Below, one piece after another: positions 4,866-13,510 of a stretch of DNA of 35,870 nucleotides. This DNA is from a virus: positions 1 through 35,870 of IMG/VR virus record IMGVR_UViG_3300032893_000189; one strand, 5' to 3'. The notes beneath the pieces are model-generated. The model did no database searches. It was given only the letters and a program-made list of their open reading frames with translations, and had not been told where the DNA came from. A program made the translations under genes and the position numbers. Each line of letters begins with the position of its first letter. Position 1 is the first letter of the stretch.

Positions 4866-6104
4866 CTATGCTGATTCGTATGCTCCTTGCATCGTCAATT
4901 CGTCGTTAGTCGTCCATGTCATCGGTACCGTATTTGCTATATTTGACATAGAGAGATATGTTCCCGAAGCATTCCCGACCATAATAAGACCAGAAGAAAA
5001 TATATATCCTGCAAAAGTTGCCGTACCGCTATCCAAAATGCGGACAATCCCGATTGGAGTCTCTTGCCCATAATTACTTGATATCGTAACCGGAAAATTA
5101 AGAGTAAGCGCCCCGCCTATTGCGGCACCTGCTGCAAATTTCCAGTTCGTATAGAAATGCACCATCTTGCCGATTTTGCGATAATAGCCAATGTTCGTTC
5201 CGGCTCCTGCGGTCAAATTGGTTATTGTCGGCGTCCAGGATGTCCAACCTGTCATCGGTGGTTCTGAGTTCGCGATCCATGTTGCCGTGCCATCGCTCGT
5301 GAAGCGATAGCATTTATACTGCTCTTGCAAAGTCAACGTCGTTAGTCCGGAAAAAGTATCCGTGCCGTTTCTCACGCACGTAATAACACCTGTACCAATC
5401 GCACCGAGAATAACTATTATTTCGCATCCTGACCCAACGGTAGCGGCCGATGGGAAAGTAAGATTCCACGTACCGGAAGTGCAAAACACTATTTTATCGT
5501 GTGTATCGGACGGAATTGTGAAAAGTGCAGATTTCGAATATACATCCAGAACGCGTTTCCCAATATTTTTATTGATGTAGAAAAAATCGTAGTTTACAGT
5601 ATTCGCATCGTCGCTTGTCCCGTAACCTACATATCCATCGATTCCACCAATCCCGTTCACTACTCCGGTCGGAACTCCGGCAGCATTTATCCACACAACG
5701 CCAACACAGCGATTTGATGCGGTGATATAAAATCCTCCTTTGGTTCCATCATAACTATTTGCGAAATTTGCTGGGATGGATGCAGGATTTGTTTCACCTG
5801 CCATGCTCGTAATTGCAGTGACGACGATTCCTCCAGAGATGGAGAGTTCGATCTGAGCCCAACAGGACGCGGTTTTCCCAGCTACCGAGATCGACCTCGC
5901 CACCGTGTTCGAGACGGCATAATAATGTGAGGTATCCGGAGTGATTCCAATCATCCCAGGACTCAGGTAGAGTGTACCTCCGCTGAGATAGAGATAGCGA
6001 GTATTGGCACCAATTCCGCCGAGAATATTCTGGGCCTGCTCATACTGCGCCCAGACATCATCATCTCCTCCATCCAGCGCGTTTCTCATTACTATGTCAG
6101 ACAT
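4866..6104 (-). CDS. Tail fibre / receptor-binding candidate, 412 aa
   Basis: The N-terminal domain (about 1-150: RNALDGGDDDVWAQYEQAQN, later YDGTKGGFYITASNR) is paralogous to the neighbouring fibre at 6513-7367. The rest is beta-rich, with Gly/Thr/Ser-rich stretches (TSGTWNLTFPSAATVGSG) and a C-terminal WTPTITNLTAGAGTNIGYYR segment seen in many fibre tips. Downstream of the hub gene and upstream of lysis, the position fits an adhesin. It starts at an ATG behind AAGGGGG. Confidence 0.7.
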   Translation of the reverse strand: MSDIVMRNALDGGDDDVWAQYEQAQNILGGIGANTRYLYLSGGTLYLSPGMIGITPDTSHYYAVSNTVARSISVAGKTASCWAQIELSISGGIVVTAITSMAGETNPASIPANFANSYDGTKGGFYITASNRCVGVVWINAAGVPTGVVNGIGGIDGYVGYGTSDDANTVNYDFFYINKNIGKRVLDVYSKSALFTIPSDTHDKIVFCTSGTWNLTFPSAATVGSGCEIIVILGAIGTGVITCVRNGTDTFSGLTTLTLQEQYKCYRFTSDGTATWIANSEPPMTGWTSWTPTITNLTAGAGTNIGYYRKIGKMVHFYTNWKFAAGAAIGGALTLNFPVTISSNYGQETPIGIVRILDSGTATFAGYIFSSGLIMVGNASGTYLSMSNIANTVPMTWTTNDELTMQGAYESA

Positions 6105-6115
6105 AGACGACCCCC

Positions 6116-6144
6116 TTGATTTCCGGCATTGATTGCAGTATATT
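6116..6144 (+). promoter_or_regulatory. Plus-strand promoter for the lipoprotein gene
   Basis: -35 TTGATT (6116-6121), 17-bp spacer and -10 TATATT (6139-6144). It lies directly upstream of the fibre gene on the other strand and points at the lipoprotein gene, giving this moron its own transcription. Confidence 0.55.
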
Positions 6145-6175
6145 TAATACAGATGCGTTACATCGATTGAGTATT

Positions 6176-6212
6176 AAGCTCTGGGGTCGGTAACGCAGCC
6201 CTGGAGCTTTTA
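6176..6212 (+). terminator. Terminator-like hairpin ahead of the lipoprotein gene
   Basis: AAGCTC (6176-6181) pairs with GAGCTT (6204-6209), extended by two wobble pairs and GGG/CCC to an 11-bp stem with a 12-base loop. TTTATTTTAT follows. It lies between the promoter and the ATG at 6229, so it may act as an attenuator or end a short RNA. Confidence 0.55.
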
Positions 6213-6228
6213 TTTTATGGAGGAAATT

Positions 6229-6510
6229 ATGAAAAGGTTTTTTATTATCGCTCTGTTGTGCATGTTCGCTTTCTCTTGTTGCCTTGGGCCGTCGTTTCAA
6301 GAGATTTCCGCACCATATTTGCAGCAATACGGTCAACCGGATTATCGTTTTACCGAGTATTCGAATACTTCTTGGTGCACTTATACAACATGGATGTGGT
6401 ATTTCACCGCTCAGCATTCTGTTGTCTTCAGAGATCGAAATGGCTCTTGGGACGTATTCGAGGATTGCGATTGTCTCTTGAATCAGTCGCATCCTACCGG
6501 TAATATGTGA
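6229..6510 (+). CDS. Small lipoprotein moron, 93 aa
   Basis: The start MKRFFIIALLCMFAFSCC has a basic N-end, hydrophobic core and a lipobox-like FAFSC; the Cys would be lipidated. The mature part has aromatic and Cys-rich stretches (SWCTYTTWMWYFTAQHS, VFEDCDCLL). GGAGG precedes this ATG; an upstream in-frame ATG contains that ribosome site and is unlikely. It is the only plus-strand gene in the tail region and has its own promoter. Phage lipoproteins placed this way often cause superinfection exclusion or lysogenic conversion; here that is inference. Confidence 0.7.
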   Translation: MKRFFIIALLCMFAFSCCLGPSFQEISAPYLQQYGQPDYRFTEYSNTSWCTYTTWMWYFTAQHSVVFRDRNGSWDVFEDCDCLLNQSHPTGNM

Positions 6511-6512
6511 CA

Positions 6513-7367
6513 TTATGTTTCCCATTCGATTAAAACATATCCTCTGTTATATGATGTAGAATCAAAATTCGCACTATCAAATTGTCCTCCCGTTCTCCTT
6601 CTTAATATTACATAAGTAGCTGTAATATAATCTATTCCACCATTCAACAACGAAGGATCGGTTGTATCATAGAAGTAATTCAACGGAGTATATTCCGTTC
6701 CTGCATCATATTTAATCATTACATCTATTTTCCTGATATTTGCATAAGTAATTGCATGATTAAAATAAACATAAATATTAGATGTTGAATCCATATTCCA
6801 GTCACCGATTTCTTGATCCAATTTTGCAATATATTTTTGTGTTCTGGCTCCTGTAGAATCAACATAATCAATCATCGTTATTCCTCGAAATCCCTTGCAT
6901 CCATTCTCGGTGTTAACGATGCGCCCGAGCGTAGCCGTGCGGATGAACACATAGGCGAGCGTTCGGCGCGTCGCCACCCGGTAGTATCCGCCCTTTGTAG
7001 CGTCGTAATAGCCTTTCATGGTGAGGGACATAAACGACTCGTCAGTTTCCCCCGCGAGCACGGTTAAATAAAAGGTTACCGCCGTACCGCTCACGGAGTA
7101 TTCCAGCGCGTGCCAATTATTGTTGGTCGCCCCCACAAGACTCACGCTTCCCGCAGTCGTGACCTGAATCACGCCCTGCCCGTATGTCGTCCCGTCATCA
7201 ATTCCCGCGTATCCGGTTGAGACCGTGAGCGCCCCGGAATTATTGGTAACATCGATCGAGTTCGCCCCGAGTGCTCCGCGATTAAAAAGCGCCTGGAATA
7301 TAGGGAGCCAGACTCCGGAATCTCCGTGATTGATCGCATTTCTCTGATAGATTGCAGTTAAAGCCAT
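6513..7367 (-). CDS. Fibre or tail-tip protein paralogous to the 412-aa fibre, 284 aa
   Basis: The start MALTAIYQRNAINHGDSGVW aligns with RNALDGGDDDVW of the downstream fibre, and YYDATKGGYYRVATRRTLAYV aligns with YDGTKGGFYITASNRCVGVV. The shared domain probably fixes the protein to the tail. The C-terminal third (YTPLNYFYDTT, YNRGYVLIEWET) is unrelated. Its stop lies three bases from the convergent lipoprotein gene. A role as short fibre, tip or fibre connector is likely but not specific. Confidence 0.65.
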   Translation of the reverse strand: MALTAIYQRNAINHGDSGVWLPIFQALFNRGALGANSIDVTNNSGALTVSTGYAGIDDGTTYGQGVIQVTTAGSVSLVGATNNNWHALEYSVSGTAVTFYLTVLAGETDESFMSLTMKGYYDATKGGYYRVATRRTLAYVFIRTATLGRIVNTENGCKGFRGITMIDYVDSTGARTQKYIAKLDQEIGDWNMDSTSNIYVYFNHAITYANIRKIDVMIKYDAGTEYTPLNYFYDTTDPSLLNGGIDYITATYVILRRRTGGQFDSANFDSTSYNRGYVLIEWET

Positions 7368-7374
7368 TGTGTCC

Positions 7375-8607
7375 TCACATTCCTAAACTGATTTGCACAG
7401 TCTGCAATTTTTTTTGTACTTTTAATATTGCATCCTCAAGCAGGAGCGGGATTGTCCCGAGTTCGATTTTCCTTGTTGCTCCGGATGTACTGATGTCATA
7501 TTCGACCTGTTTAATGGCGAGTGTATCATCAGATGTTGTGTATGGTTGTGCGTCGGAACCACCACAAATGCCATCTCCACAATTTCCGTCCCCACACGTT
7601 GTGTAGGTTGCGGTCTGCTGCTGCGCAGGCGGTATTGTGGACATAATTCGGAGATATCCATCAGCAACGATGGGATTCAACTCATCCGGAAACGTAATCG
7701 GCCATTCGATTGATGCCGAGCGAAGTGTTCTCTGTCTATCCATCAAAATCCCTGTCGCCCAATTTAGTAAGTCAGCATCGGACATTGTGGGAGCATTCAC
7801 TTTGTCCATGTAGATATCATTATTCAAAACGCTGTTGATCGTGCCGTAATATGTTTTATCATTTCGAAGCACGATGAGTGCCGTCAGTTCCTCTATTGTG
7901 TCCTGTGGTTCATACGCTGGGATCCCATAACGTCCGGTATTAGCCGTGAAGAGCGTCGACATCACATTGGACGATCGCGGTTGGAAATAAAAATCACCAT
8001 CTTTGTCAACGCCGTAGAGATATTCAATACCTGTCGAGTTCGCAAGATTGAGCATCGTGTCAAAAACATCTTTGATATAGACAAATGGCATGGACAGACT
8101 GGTAACCGTGATTGCAGGCGGATTCAATTTCCCGACGTTGTAGTTGATCGGCGTGTTCGTAATGATATAGGTCGTGATCACATAATTGAGGATATACGAT
8201 ATTGTCTTCGTGGCAAATGAATCATTGCCGGTCATGATGCGGTTGAAATAATCATTGTACCCGAGCCCAGTATATGTATATCCCTGAGTGGTAACCCCCG
8301 CAATAGGAACACGCCGAATCACGCCCGTATAATACCATTGATCGATTCCAAGTCTAATTTTTATAAGATCAGATTTTACGATATCGACCGGAGATGCAAA
8401 CTCGATTGTACAGTCAGCGCATCCGGTATCGTTGTGTAAAAATTGCAGAGACACGAGCGGACTCGAACCTAACTGATACATGGCCTTGAGAGTTCCGGTC
8501 CTGCTCCATACCCAAAGCTGTATCGGATAAAGTGCGGGCAGAATTGGAGGTGTTCGGCCGCTATAAGGTCCAGCTCCATATTTTCCCCGTCCATATGCAG
8601 TGCTCAT
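7375..8607 (-). CDS. Tail hub / tail-associated protein, 410 aa
   Basis: It begins MSTAYGRGKYGAGPYSG. The pattern of strands (IQLWVWSRTG, DLIKIRLGIDQWYYTGVIRR) and the position right after the distal-tail gene match baseplate hub proteins of siphoviruses, which close the tube and hold fibres. Near residue 330 is an unusual loop TYTTCGDGNCGDGICGGSDA. The ATG at 8607 overlaps the upstream stop (ATGA) and was preferred to an in-frame ATG six codons upstream, since GGAGG lies between them. No lytic domain is seen. Confidence 0.65.
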   Translation of the reverse strand: MSTAYGRGKYGAGPYSGRTPPILPALYPIQLWVWSRTGTLKAMYQLGSSPLVSLQFLHNDTGCADCTIEFASPVDIVKSDLIKIRLGIDQWYYTGVIRRVPIAGVTTQGYTYTGLGYNDYFNRIMTGNDSFATKTISYILNYVITTYIITNTPINYNVGKLNPPAITVTSLSMPFVYIKDVFDTMLNLANSTGIEYLYGVDKDGDFYFQPRSSNVMSTLFTANTGRYGIPAYEPQDTIEELTALIVLRNDKTYYGTINSVLNNDIYMDKVNAPTMSDADLLNWATGILMDRQRTLRSASIEWPITFPDELNPIVADGYLRIMSTIPPAQQQTATYTTCGDGNCGDGICGGSDAQPYTTSDDTLAIKQVEYDISTSGATRKIELGTIPLLLEDAILKVQKKLQTVQISLGM

Positions 8608-9368
8608 ATATACAAGCGCCTCCATGCCACGGTAATCGTGCAGGCCGCGCCTTCATAAGCAAACGAGTTCGACATCGGTTGTAACCTTAAAAATACAGAA
8701 TTGGATAAGAGCGATATCCGGCGATCGTTTGAATTAAGCTTCACAGTCCCCGCAGCGGAATCGATGACAAGAGTTGACCCCGCGGTGAACTGGGAATCAT
8801 TGTAATAAAAACTCATACCGCCATCGCTCATGTTCGTGATCTTGATGCTCGGAACGTCGACGCCCTGATCAGCAGCAACGGTGATCACGGGCATCATCAG
8901 ATAATCGGATCCTGAGCCGTCGACGGTGAATGTTCCATTCCCTGTCATTACATTAACCGATGACAGTGCAGTCACATCCTGCCAAAACGGGAATTCGGCG
9001 ATGAAGATTATCGACAGCGTTTTTGAAATCTGAAAGAATTCCCATTCATAGTCTATGTCCGGAACTTTGACTTGAATATACCGATTTACCTTGTCACTAA
9101 TGATTTGTAGTTGGCCGCCCCTGAGCGATGCCGATACTAGAGTCCTGAGTGAACTTTCGAAAGTTGTGGGGTTGTCCTCGATCAAAGCGCCTTCGATTGT
9201 GATCAATCTGTAATTATAAAATCCGTCTCCGACCTGTTTGCCGCCGCTGCCATATGCATACTTGAGCATATTCGTTGATGCGTTCAAACTGCATTTGCTG
9301 ATCTGGAATGTTGTTGGGTAACTATACGCATTCCCGTTTGCATCGGTTATTATGAGGTATGGGATCAT
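8604..9368 (-). CDS. Distal tail protein candidate, 254 aa
   Basis: It starts MIPYLIITDANGNAYSYPTT, then YRLITIEGALIEDNPTTFES, then a long C-terminal beta domain (MPVITVAADQGVDVPSIKI). Dit-type proteins form the hexameric ring joining tape measure end, tube and hub. Size (254 aa), position between tape measure and hub and the two-domain plan agree. Its ATG overlaps the tape-measure stop (ATGA). The hydrophobic FIAEFPFWQD segment marks the domain boundary. Confidence 0.7.
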   Translation of the reverse strand: MIPYLIITDANGNAYSYPTTFQISKCSLNASTNMLKYAYGSGGKQVGDGFYNYRLITIEGALIEDNPTTFESSLRTLVSASLRGGQLQIISDKVNRYIQVKVPDIDYEWEFFQISKTLSIIFIAEFPFWQDVTALSSVNVMTGNGTFTVDGSGSDYLMMPVITVAADQGVDVPSIKITNMSDGGMSFYYNDSQFTAGSTLVIDSAAGTVKLNSNDRRISLLSNSVFLRLQPMSNSFAYEGAACTITVAWRRLYI

Positions 9369-11434
9369 TTCGACCTCCGTGACATCGATTGGAATCTCAG
9401 GTAGGCGCGTTGCATCCCCTTTTCGAGATCAACGTCGGAATTGACAGTCCCGATTTGGACGGTCATCCCTCCGCCATATCCGCCGCCAGACGAATCAAGC
9501 GGTTCCACGCGTACATGTTCTCGGCCGCTTGGGTTGTCGCCTACCATCAACAATTGAGGTCCGTTTGTCACAAAGTCCCCACCTTTTGCCAGTGAATTCG
9601 CCCACGCTGAGATAGCCCCAGATGCGATGTAAGCAGCGGCAGCACCGGCTCCGAGTTCTGCTGCTGCTGCATACTGCCCGGGGGCTGCCCAGGAAGAAAA
9701 TGGATCAAGGCTGTCTGCTATCGCCTCCGCGAGTTTTGCTGCTGCCATTGCTCCGAGCTGGTCGCCCAGGCTCTTGACGATCGCAGCTATTGCCAATACG
9801 CCAGCCTTCCCGACGTTTTTCCAGGCATCACCCTGGGTCACGAGAGCAGCACCGATCGACTCAAATACTGGACCGAGTGCTTGTCCGGTCATATCGACAT
9901 AGGTTTTAATTGTGTTACATGAGTCCTGCCAATCTTTTTTCGCATCATCGGTTGCAATCTTGGTTTCTGCTGCGATCAATTGCATCGCATTTCCGTAATA
10001 TTTCCGGTAATTGTCTACTGCCTCCTGGGTTTTCCTGATCTGTATCTGTTGCTGTTCCATCGAATTCTTGACAACGGCATCGCCTTTCGACATCGATGCT
10101 GCCATGGCAGATACTGCATCGTTATAAGTCTTCTGAATTTCTTTGCCGTTGTTTTTCGAATCCGTGGTGAACGTTTTGAAAGCGTTTTGCATATCGGTGA
10201 TTACCCCCCCGACATCCGAAAATGCTTTCTTCCCGAAATCGGCGAAGTTTTGGAAAACCTGTTTTCCCTGATCCGCGACCTTCTGCCATTTCGAGGCGTT
10301 GAGTGGGTCTGTGATCGCAGTTCCGAATGTCTGGAAAATTCCTATCGTGTCTTTGATTGAATTCACCAGTAGTACTATTTCCTGGATGAAGAGGTCGACG
10401 AACTTGGCCGAAATTGAAAATCCGGTTCCAATTATTTTTAGCGCACCGCCGAGGATATCAAAGGTGACATTCGCTTCATTCCCTTTTCCTGCAACCGCTG
10501 AAAATCCTGTTTTGATGCTGTCGAAAATATTCCCCGCGTATTTCGAGAGCGTTTCGAAGAGCTGGCCGCCTACTTTCCACATCACGGACAGAACACCTGC
10601 GAGTTGAGATGCAACGGCAGTGACTTCCTGCATCCCCGCTTTCGAGTTCAGAAAATCATTGATCCCTTTCGTCATCTGGACCGTCTGCTCGACGAATGGC
10701 CTACCAATCTTCGCGATATACGATCCGCCTGTTATCTGTAGTTCGGTAAAATTGGATTGCAACGCCTTGAGAGCACCGCCGAATGTATCACGCGCAGCGC
10801 GTGCGGATCCGCCGAATTCGGTTTGTAATTCCTTGAGAATCAGAGCTTGAGCTTTTGCCTGCTGGCCGGTTTTTACGAGATTTTCGATTACCGATTTTTG
10901 TTCATCATTAAAATTGACGCCGACTCGACGAAGTGCGGTAATACCATTTACCGGGTCTTGGAGAGCTTTCCCGACCTGAATGCACGCCGATTTCAAATCC
11001 TCTTTGAGAGCGACTGACATGTCGAGGACGGTTTCGGTAACCTGCGGGAATACATCTTTTTTGATATTGGTAAAAGTAAGAAGTAGATTTTGCGCCCCGA
11101 TAATTGTATCAGTCTCAACTCCCGTAAGACTGGAAAGACTTTCCGCTATGTTGACTACTTCGCCTGAGGTTAATCCTGCGGCGTGTCCCGTTGAGTTGAG
11201 AACGGTATCGAGTTGCTTAATGGCTTTCTCATGCTCAATGAATTTCTCTGTACTGCCAATTACCACTTCCTTGAGAACTTCTACGGCCTTTCTCAACAGA
11301 TCGTGAGCAATTTCAGCTTTTAGAATTGATCCTGTGAGTCCTTCGGTTTTCTTTTTGGCTTCGTCGAGCCCCGAATCGTATCCCTGTTTGTCGGTTCGAA
11401 GCTCTAAGACCGCCTCACCTAATTTTTCCGGCAT
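9365..11434 (-). CDS. Tape measure protein, 689 aa
   Basis: It is the longest gene of the tail module, directly after the frameshifted chaperones. The N-terminal half is helical (GYDSGLDEAKKKTEGL, KFIEHEKAIKQLDTVL). Near residues 560-615 is an Ala-rich hydrophobic stretch (AGVLAIAAIVKSLGDQLGAMAAAK and ELGAGAAAAYIASGAI). The C-terminus (GGDFVTNGPQLLMVGDN, GREHVRVEP) is typical of tape measures. At about 1.5 angstrom per residue the tail should be roughly 100 nm. No lysozyme or peptidase domain is visible. Confidence 0.85.
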   Translation of the reverse strand: MPEKLGEAVLELRTDKQGYDSGLDEAKKKTEGLTGSILKAEIAHDLLRKAVEVLKEVVIGSTEKFIEHEKAIKQLDTVLNSTGHAAGLTSGEVVNIAESLSSLTGVETDTIIGAQNLLLTFTNIKKDVFPQVTETVLDMSVALKEDLKSACIQVGKALQDPVNGITALRRVGVNFNDEQKSVIENLVKTGQQAKAQALILKELQTEFGGSARAARDTFGGALKALQSNFTELQITGGSYIAKIGRPFVEQTVQMTKGINDFLNSKAGMQEVTAVASQLAGVLSVMWKVGGQLFETLSKYAGNIFDSIKTGFSAVAGKGNEANVTFDILGGALKIIGTGFSISAKFVDLFIQEIVLLVNSIKDTIGIFQTFGTAITDPLNASKWQKVADQGKQVFQNFADFGKKAFSDVGGVITDMQNAFKTFTTDSKNNGKEIQKTYNDAVSAMAASMSKGDAVVKNSMEQQQIQIRKTQEAVDNYRKYYGNAMQLIAAETKIATDDAKKDWQDSCNTIKTYVDMTGQALGPVFESIGAALVTQGDAWKNVGKAGVLAIAAIVKSLGDQLGAMAAAKLAEAIADSLDPFSSWAAPGQYAAAAELGAGAAAAYIASGAISAWANSLAKGGDFVTNGPQLLMVGDNPSGREHVRVEPLDSSGGGYGGGMTVQIGTVNSDVDLEKGMQRAYLRFQSMSRRSK

Positions 11435-12038
11435 TCCTCGACCTTTATTCCTATAGATGCGAGCATGATTTTACTCTGTTCTTTCGATAATTTGGGGCGT
11501 TGCTGTCCTTCGAGTGCGTCATTTCTCCATCCGTTGATCAACTGTTTACGATCCTCCTCTTTCATGGTTCCCGCACCGATTGCCGCAATCTTCCACGCCT
11601 CGGTATTTTCCTCACCTCGGAGACGTGGCAACATTCGTACATATAGATCAACTGCCCATATCGGCAGACTTAGCCAGGCTTCCGGGTCTCCCCCGTAGAA
11701 TCTTTGAAGTCTGGGGATGAATTCGAGATATTTTGTACCGCTCTTTTCCTTGCTTCTAAAAAAAAAGCGATGATTTGTATTTTTTGAGTCCCGGATAATC
11801 TTTTGCGTACTTTCTTTGGAGCAAGTAAAATCTTTTCGAGTAGCACGTCATACGCCTTCATCAGTTCGTTCACTTTTTTAGGCGTAAAGTCTTTATCTTC
11901 GAGATTTTCAAATTGACTTGCCTCGCGCTGTAGTTTGAGATAGTCCTTGAGTTCGAATTCATCGGCGTTGAGCATATCGTACTGGATACCGTCGATTTTA
12001 ATCTTCTCTCTCGGTACTACTGTCGATAATTCCAGCAT
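11419..12038 (-). CDS. Tail assembly chaperone fusion made by -1 frameshift (gpGT-like)
   Basis: At nine consecutive T on the minus strand (11758-11766; frame zero GCT TTT TTT TTA) a -1 slip continues the frame without a stop. It runs from RSKEKSGTKYLEFIPRLQRF through PEAWLSLPIWAVDLYVRMLP to EECRKN, ending at 11419. This reproduces the lambda G/GT arrangement, in which a minor fusion product recruits tape measure. The last part alone would be a 71-residue orphan frame with no ribosome site. The tape-measure gene starts 16 bases before the end. Confidence 0.8.
11670..12038 (-). CDS. Tail assembly chaperone, unshifted product (gpG-like), 122 aa
   Basis: It starts MLELSTVVPREKIKIDGIQY behind AAAGGAGG, is helical and charged (ELKDYLKLQREASQFENLED) and ends GETRKPG at a TAA beyond the slippery run. 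Length and the place between major tail protein and tape measure match the G proteins of siphoviruses, which coat the tape measure during tail assembly and are absent from the virion. Confidence 0.8.
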   Translation of the reverse strand: MLELSTVVPREKIKIDGIQYDMLNADEFELKDYLKLQREASQFENLEDKDFTPKKVNELMKAYDVLLEKILLAPKKVRKRLSGTQKIQIIAFFLEARKRAVQNISNSSPDFKDSTGETRKPG

Positions 12039-12063
12039 GGAAAACCTCCTTTAGTTTGTTTTT

Positions 12064-12663
12064 TTATGATGTCGCTGCCGCCGTCTGCATGATCAGCTTA
12101 CCGAATCTTTCCTCATCGGTAGGAGCATCAGGATCCTCGATCGCTTCGAATTCCAGCTTCAGGGATGCCGCATTTGATTTATCAAATACTGGTGCGGGGT
12201 TGCCTTTCTGGTAGCACTTTGGTACTTGGTACTGGCCGTTCAGGTTCTCGTCATAGGATGAGACGCCGCGAATCAGCATTGCGTATGTGCTGACGTTAGC
12301 TCCCATGTGTAGTGTGAGATTCTTCTGCCCCGCGACTCCTGCTGCCGCCGCTATCTCTGCAATTGCAACGCCGTTGAGTGCGTTCGAATACTGCTCGAGT
12401 GTCATGTCCTCAAGCACGAATGTCGCGGTAAGTCCCTCCTCAGTCCGCACCACCTTGAGCGGTCCAGTAGTTCCGGCAGTCCTGTGTTCTGTTATTTTTT
12501 GCGTGTGCGTGACTGTGACTCCTGCATCAGACATGTTGCGTTTTCCATTGCTCCCGAGTTTTTTCCAGTTTCCGGCCGGCACGGCGTCGATGGCAGGCAC
12601 GGCCTCCCCGACAGGAGCGAGATATACCTCAAAAGGTGCGATGATAATTTCAAATGGTGTCAT
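12064..12663 (-). CDS. Major tail (tube) protein, 199 aa
   Basis: It starts MTPFEIIIAPFEVYLAPVGE behind TAGGAGG. GNWKKLGSNGKRNMSDAGVT, TGPLKVVRTEEGLTATFVLE and DMTLEQYSNALN are characteristic of phage tail-tube subunits with the beta-sandwich fold that stack into hexameric rings. The C-terminus (ASLKLEFEAIEDPDAPTDEE) completes the sheet. It is followed by the chaperone genes, as in most siphoviruses. Confidence 0.85.
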   Translation of the reverse strand: MTPFEIIIAPFEVYLAPVGEAVPAIDAVPAGNWKKLGSNGKRNMSDAGVTVTHTQKITEHRTAGTTGPLKVVRTEEGLTATFVLEDMTLEQYSNALNGVAIAEIAAAAGVAGQKNLTLHMGANVSTYAMLIRGVSSYDENLNGQYQVPKCYQKGNPAPVFDKSNAASLKLEFEAIEDPDAPTDEERFGKLIMQTAAATS

Positions 12664-12674
12664 TTTTGATCCTC

Positions 12675-13088
12675 CTAAATTATTGATCTATCATCCGCGA
12701 TGACGCTTACGCTTCGAATCATCGCAGGCCATCCCGTGTCCGGATCCCTGTAGGGATGCGGGCCACCGGAAAGCGCGACAGAATGTATGAGCATGCCGTC
12801 AATAGTCACGCGCTCGACCGTTTTCAGCGCATCGTAGGCGGCACGACTCAACAGTCTTGCCTCGTACTTGGTCTCCCCGTAGCACCAGATATCGAAGCGC
12901 GCCGAGATCGTGCTCGAGGTCTGATTCTTCTCGACTCCCCCCGCGCTCACGACTGCAATCATCTTCGACGGCAGATTCACGATTTCGTCGCGCGGTATCT
13001 CTTCTCCGAAAACCTTTTCGCCTATAAGGTTGGTGATTGTGGCATCGGCCTTGAGTATGTCCATGACTCCGATCAAGACGTCGATCAC
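12675..13088 (-). CDS. Tail terminator-like protein, 137 aa, GTG start
   Basis: From a GTG overlapping the upstream stop (GTGA) it reads VIDVLIGVMDILKADATITN, then EEIPRDEIVNLPSKMIAVV, STISARFDIWCYGET and ending VSVIADDRSII. This is the plan of tail-completion proteins (lambda gpU / HK97 gp10 neighbour class) that cap the tube and join it to the head. A longer frame upstream starts in Arg/Pro-rich shadow sequence and is rejected. Confidence 0.7.
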   Translation of the reverse strand: MIDVLIGVMDILKADATITNLIGEKVFGEEIPRDEIVNLPSKMIAVVSAGGVEKNQTSSTISARFDIWCYGETKYEARLLSRAAYDALKTVERVTIDGMLIHSVALSGGPHPYRDPDTGWPAMIRSVSVIADDRSII

Positions 13089-13510
13089 GTACTGCCACCT
13101 TGTGCAGCGAGTCCGTCCCGGATGTGTCCCGCGAGCTCGGGGTAATGGTGGTCGGCTGACGGACGGAGGAACGGATGCTCCTTCGTTCCGGGATGATTCA
13201 CTGATTTCACGGGATGATCGGCACCAGGCCAAAACAAAGCCTGTTTGTCTTTCGGGAAAATCTTGTGTGGCGCCGTCCCGAGCTCGACAAAAAGTGCATA
13301 CATGACCTGAAACGATCCCCAGAGGCCTGACCAGAACCCGGGATGTTTTTCCGCAGGTCGCATCTGTATCGAGCCCTGCAAGATCGTGGTTTTTTTCGGT
13401 ACGAGCTGTTTCGATTCCCTCACGCAGTTCTCCATCGTCTTCTCGATCCCGTATTTACAGGCGATATCCATCTTCTTTTTAAGTTGTTCTCCGTTCCATT
13501 TAAGTTGCAT
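13085..13510 (-). CDS. HK97 gp10-like head-tail joining protein, 141 aa
   Basis: It starts MQLKWNGEQLKKKMDIACKY, with REAL-type features of the family: VRESKQLVPKKTTILQGSIQ, VMYALFVELGTAPHKIFPKD (the Y-x-x-x-V-E-x-G-T motif) and a C-terminal FLRPSADHHYPEL. These proteins sit at the head-tail interface. The start overlaps the preceding gene by 11 bases; the end overlaps the terminator gene by GTGA. Confidence 0.8.
   Translation of the reverse strand: MQLKWNGEQLKKKMDIACKYGIEKTMENCVRESKQLVPKKTTILQGSIQMRPAEKHPGFWSGLWGSFQVMYALFVELGTAPHKIFPKDKQALFWPGADHPVKSVNHPGTKEHPFLRPSADHHYPELAGHIRDGLAAQGGST

Noticed and set aside
6097-6525. 142-aa minus-strand frame opposite the lipoprotein gene
   Set aside because: It mirrors the lipoprotein coding sequence, which has a clear signal peptide, promoter and ribosome site.
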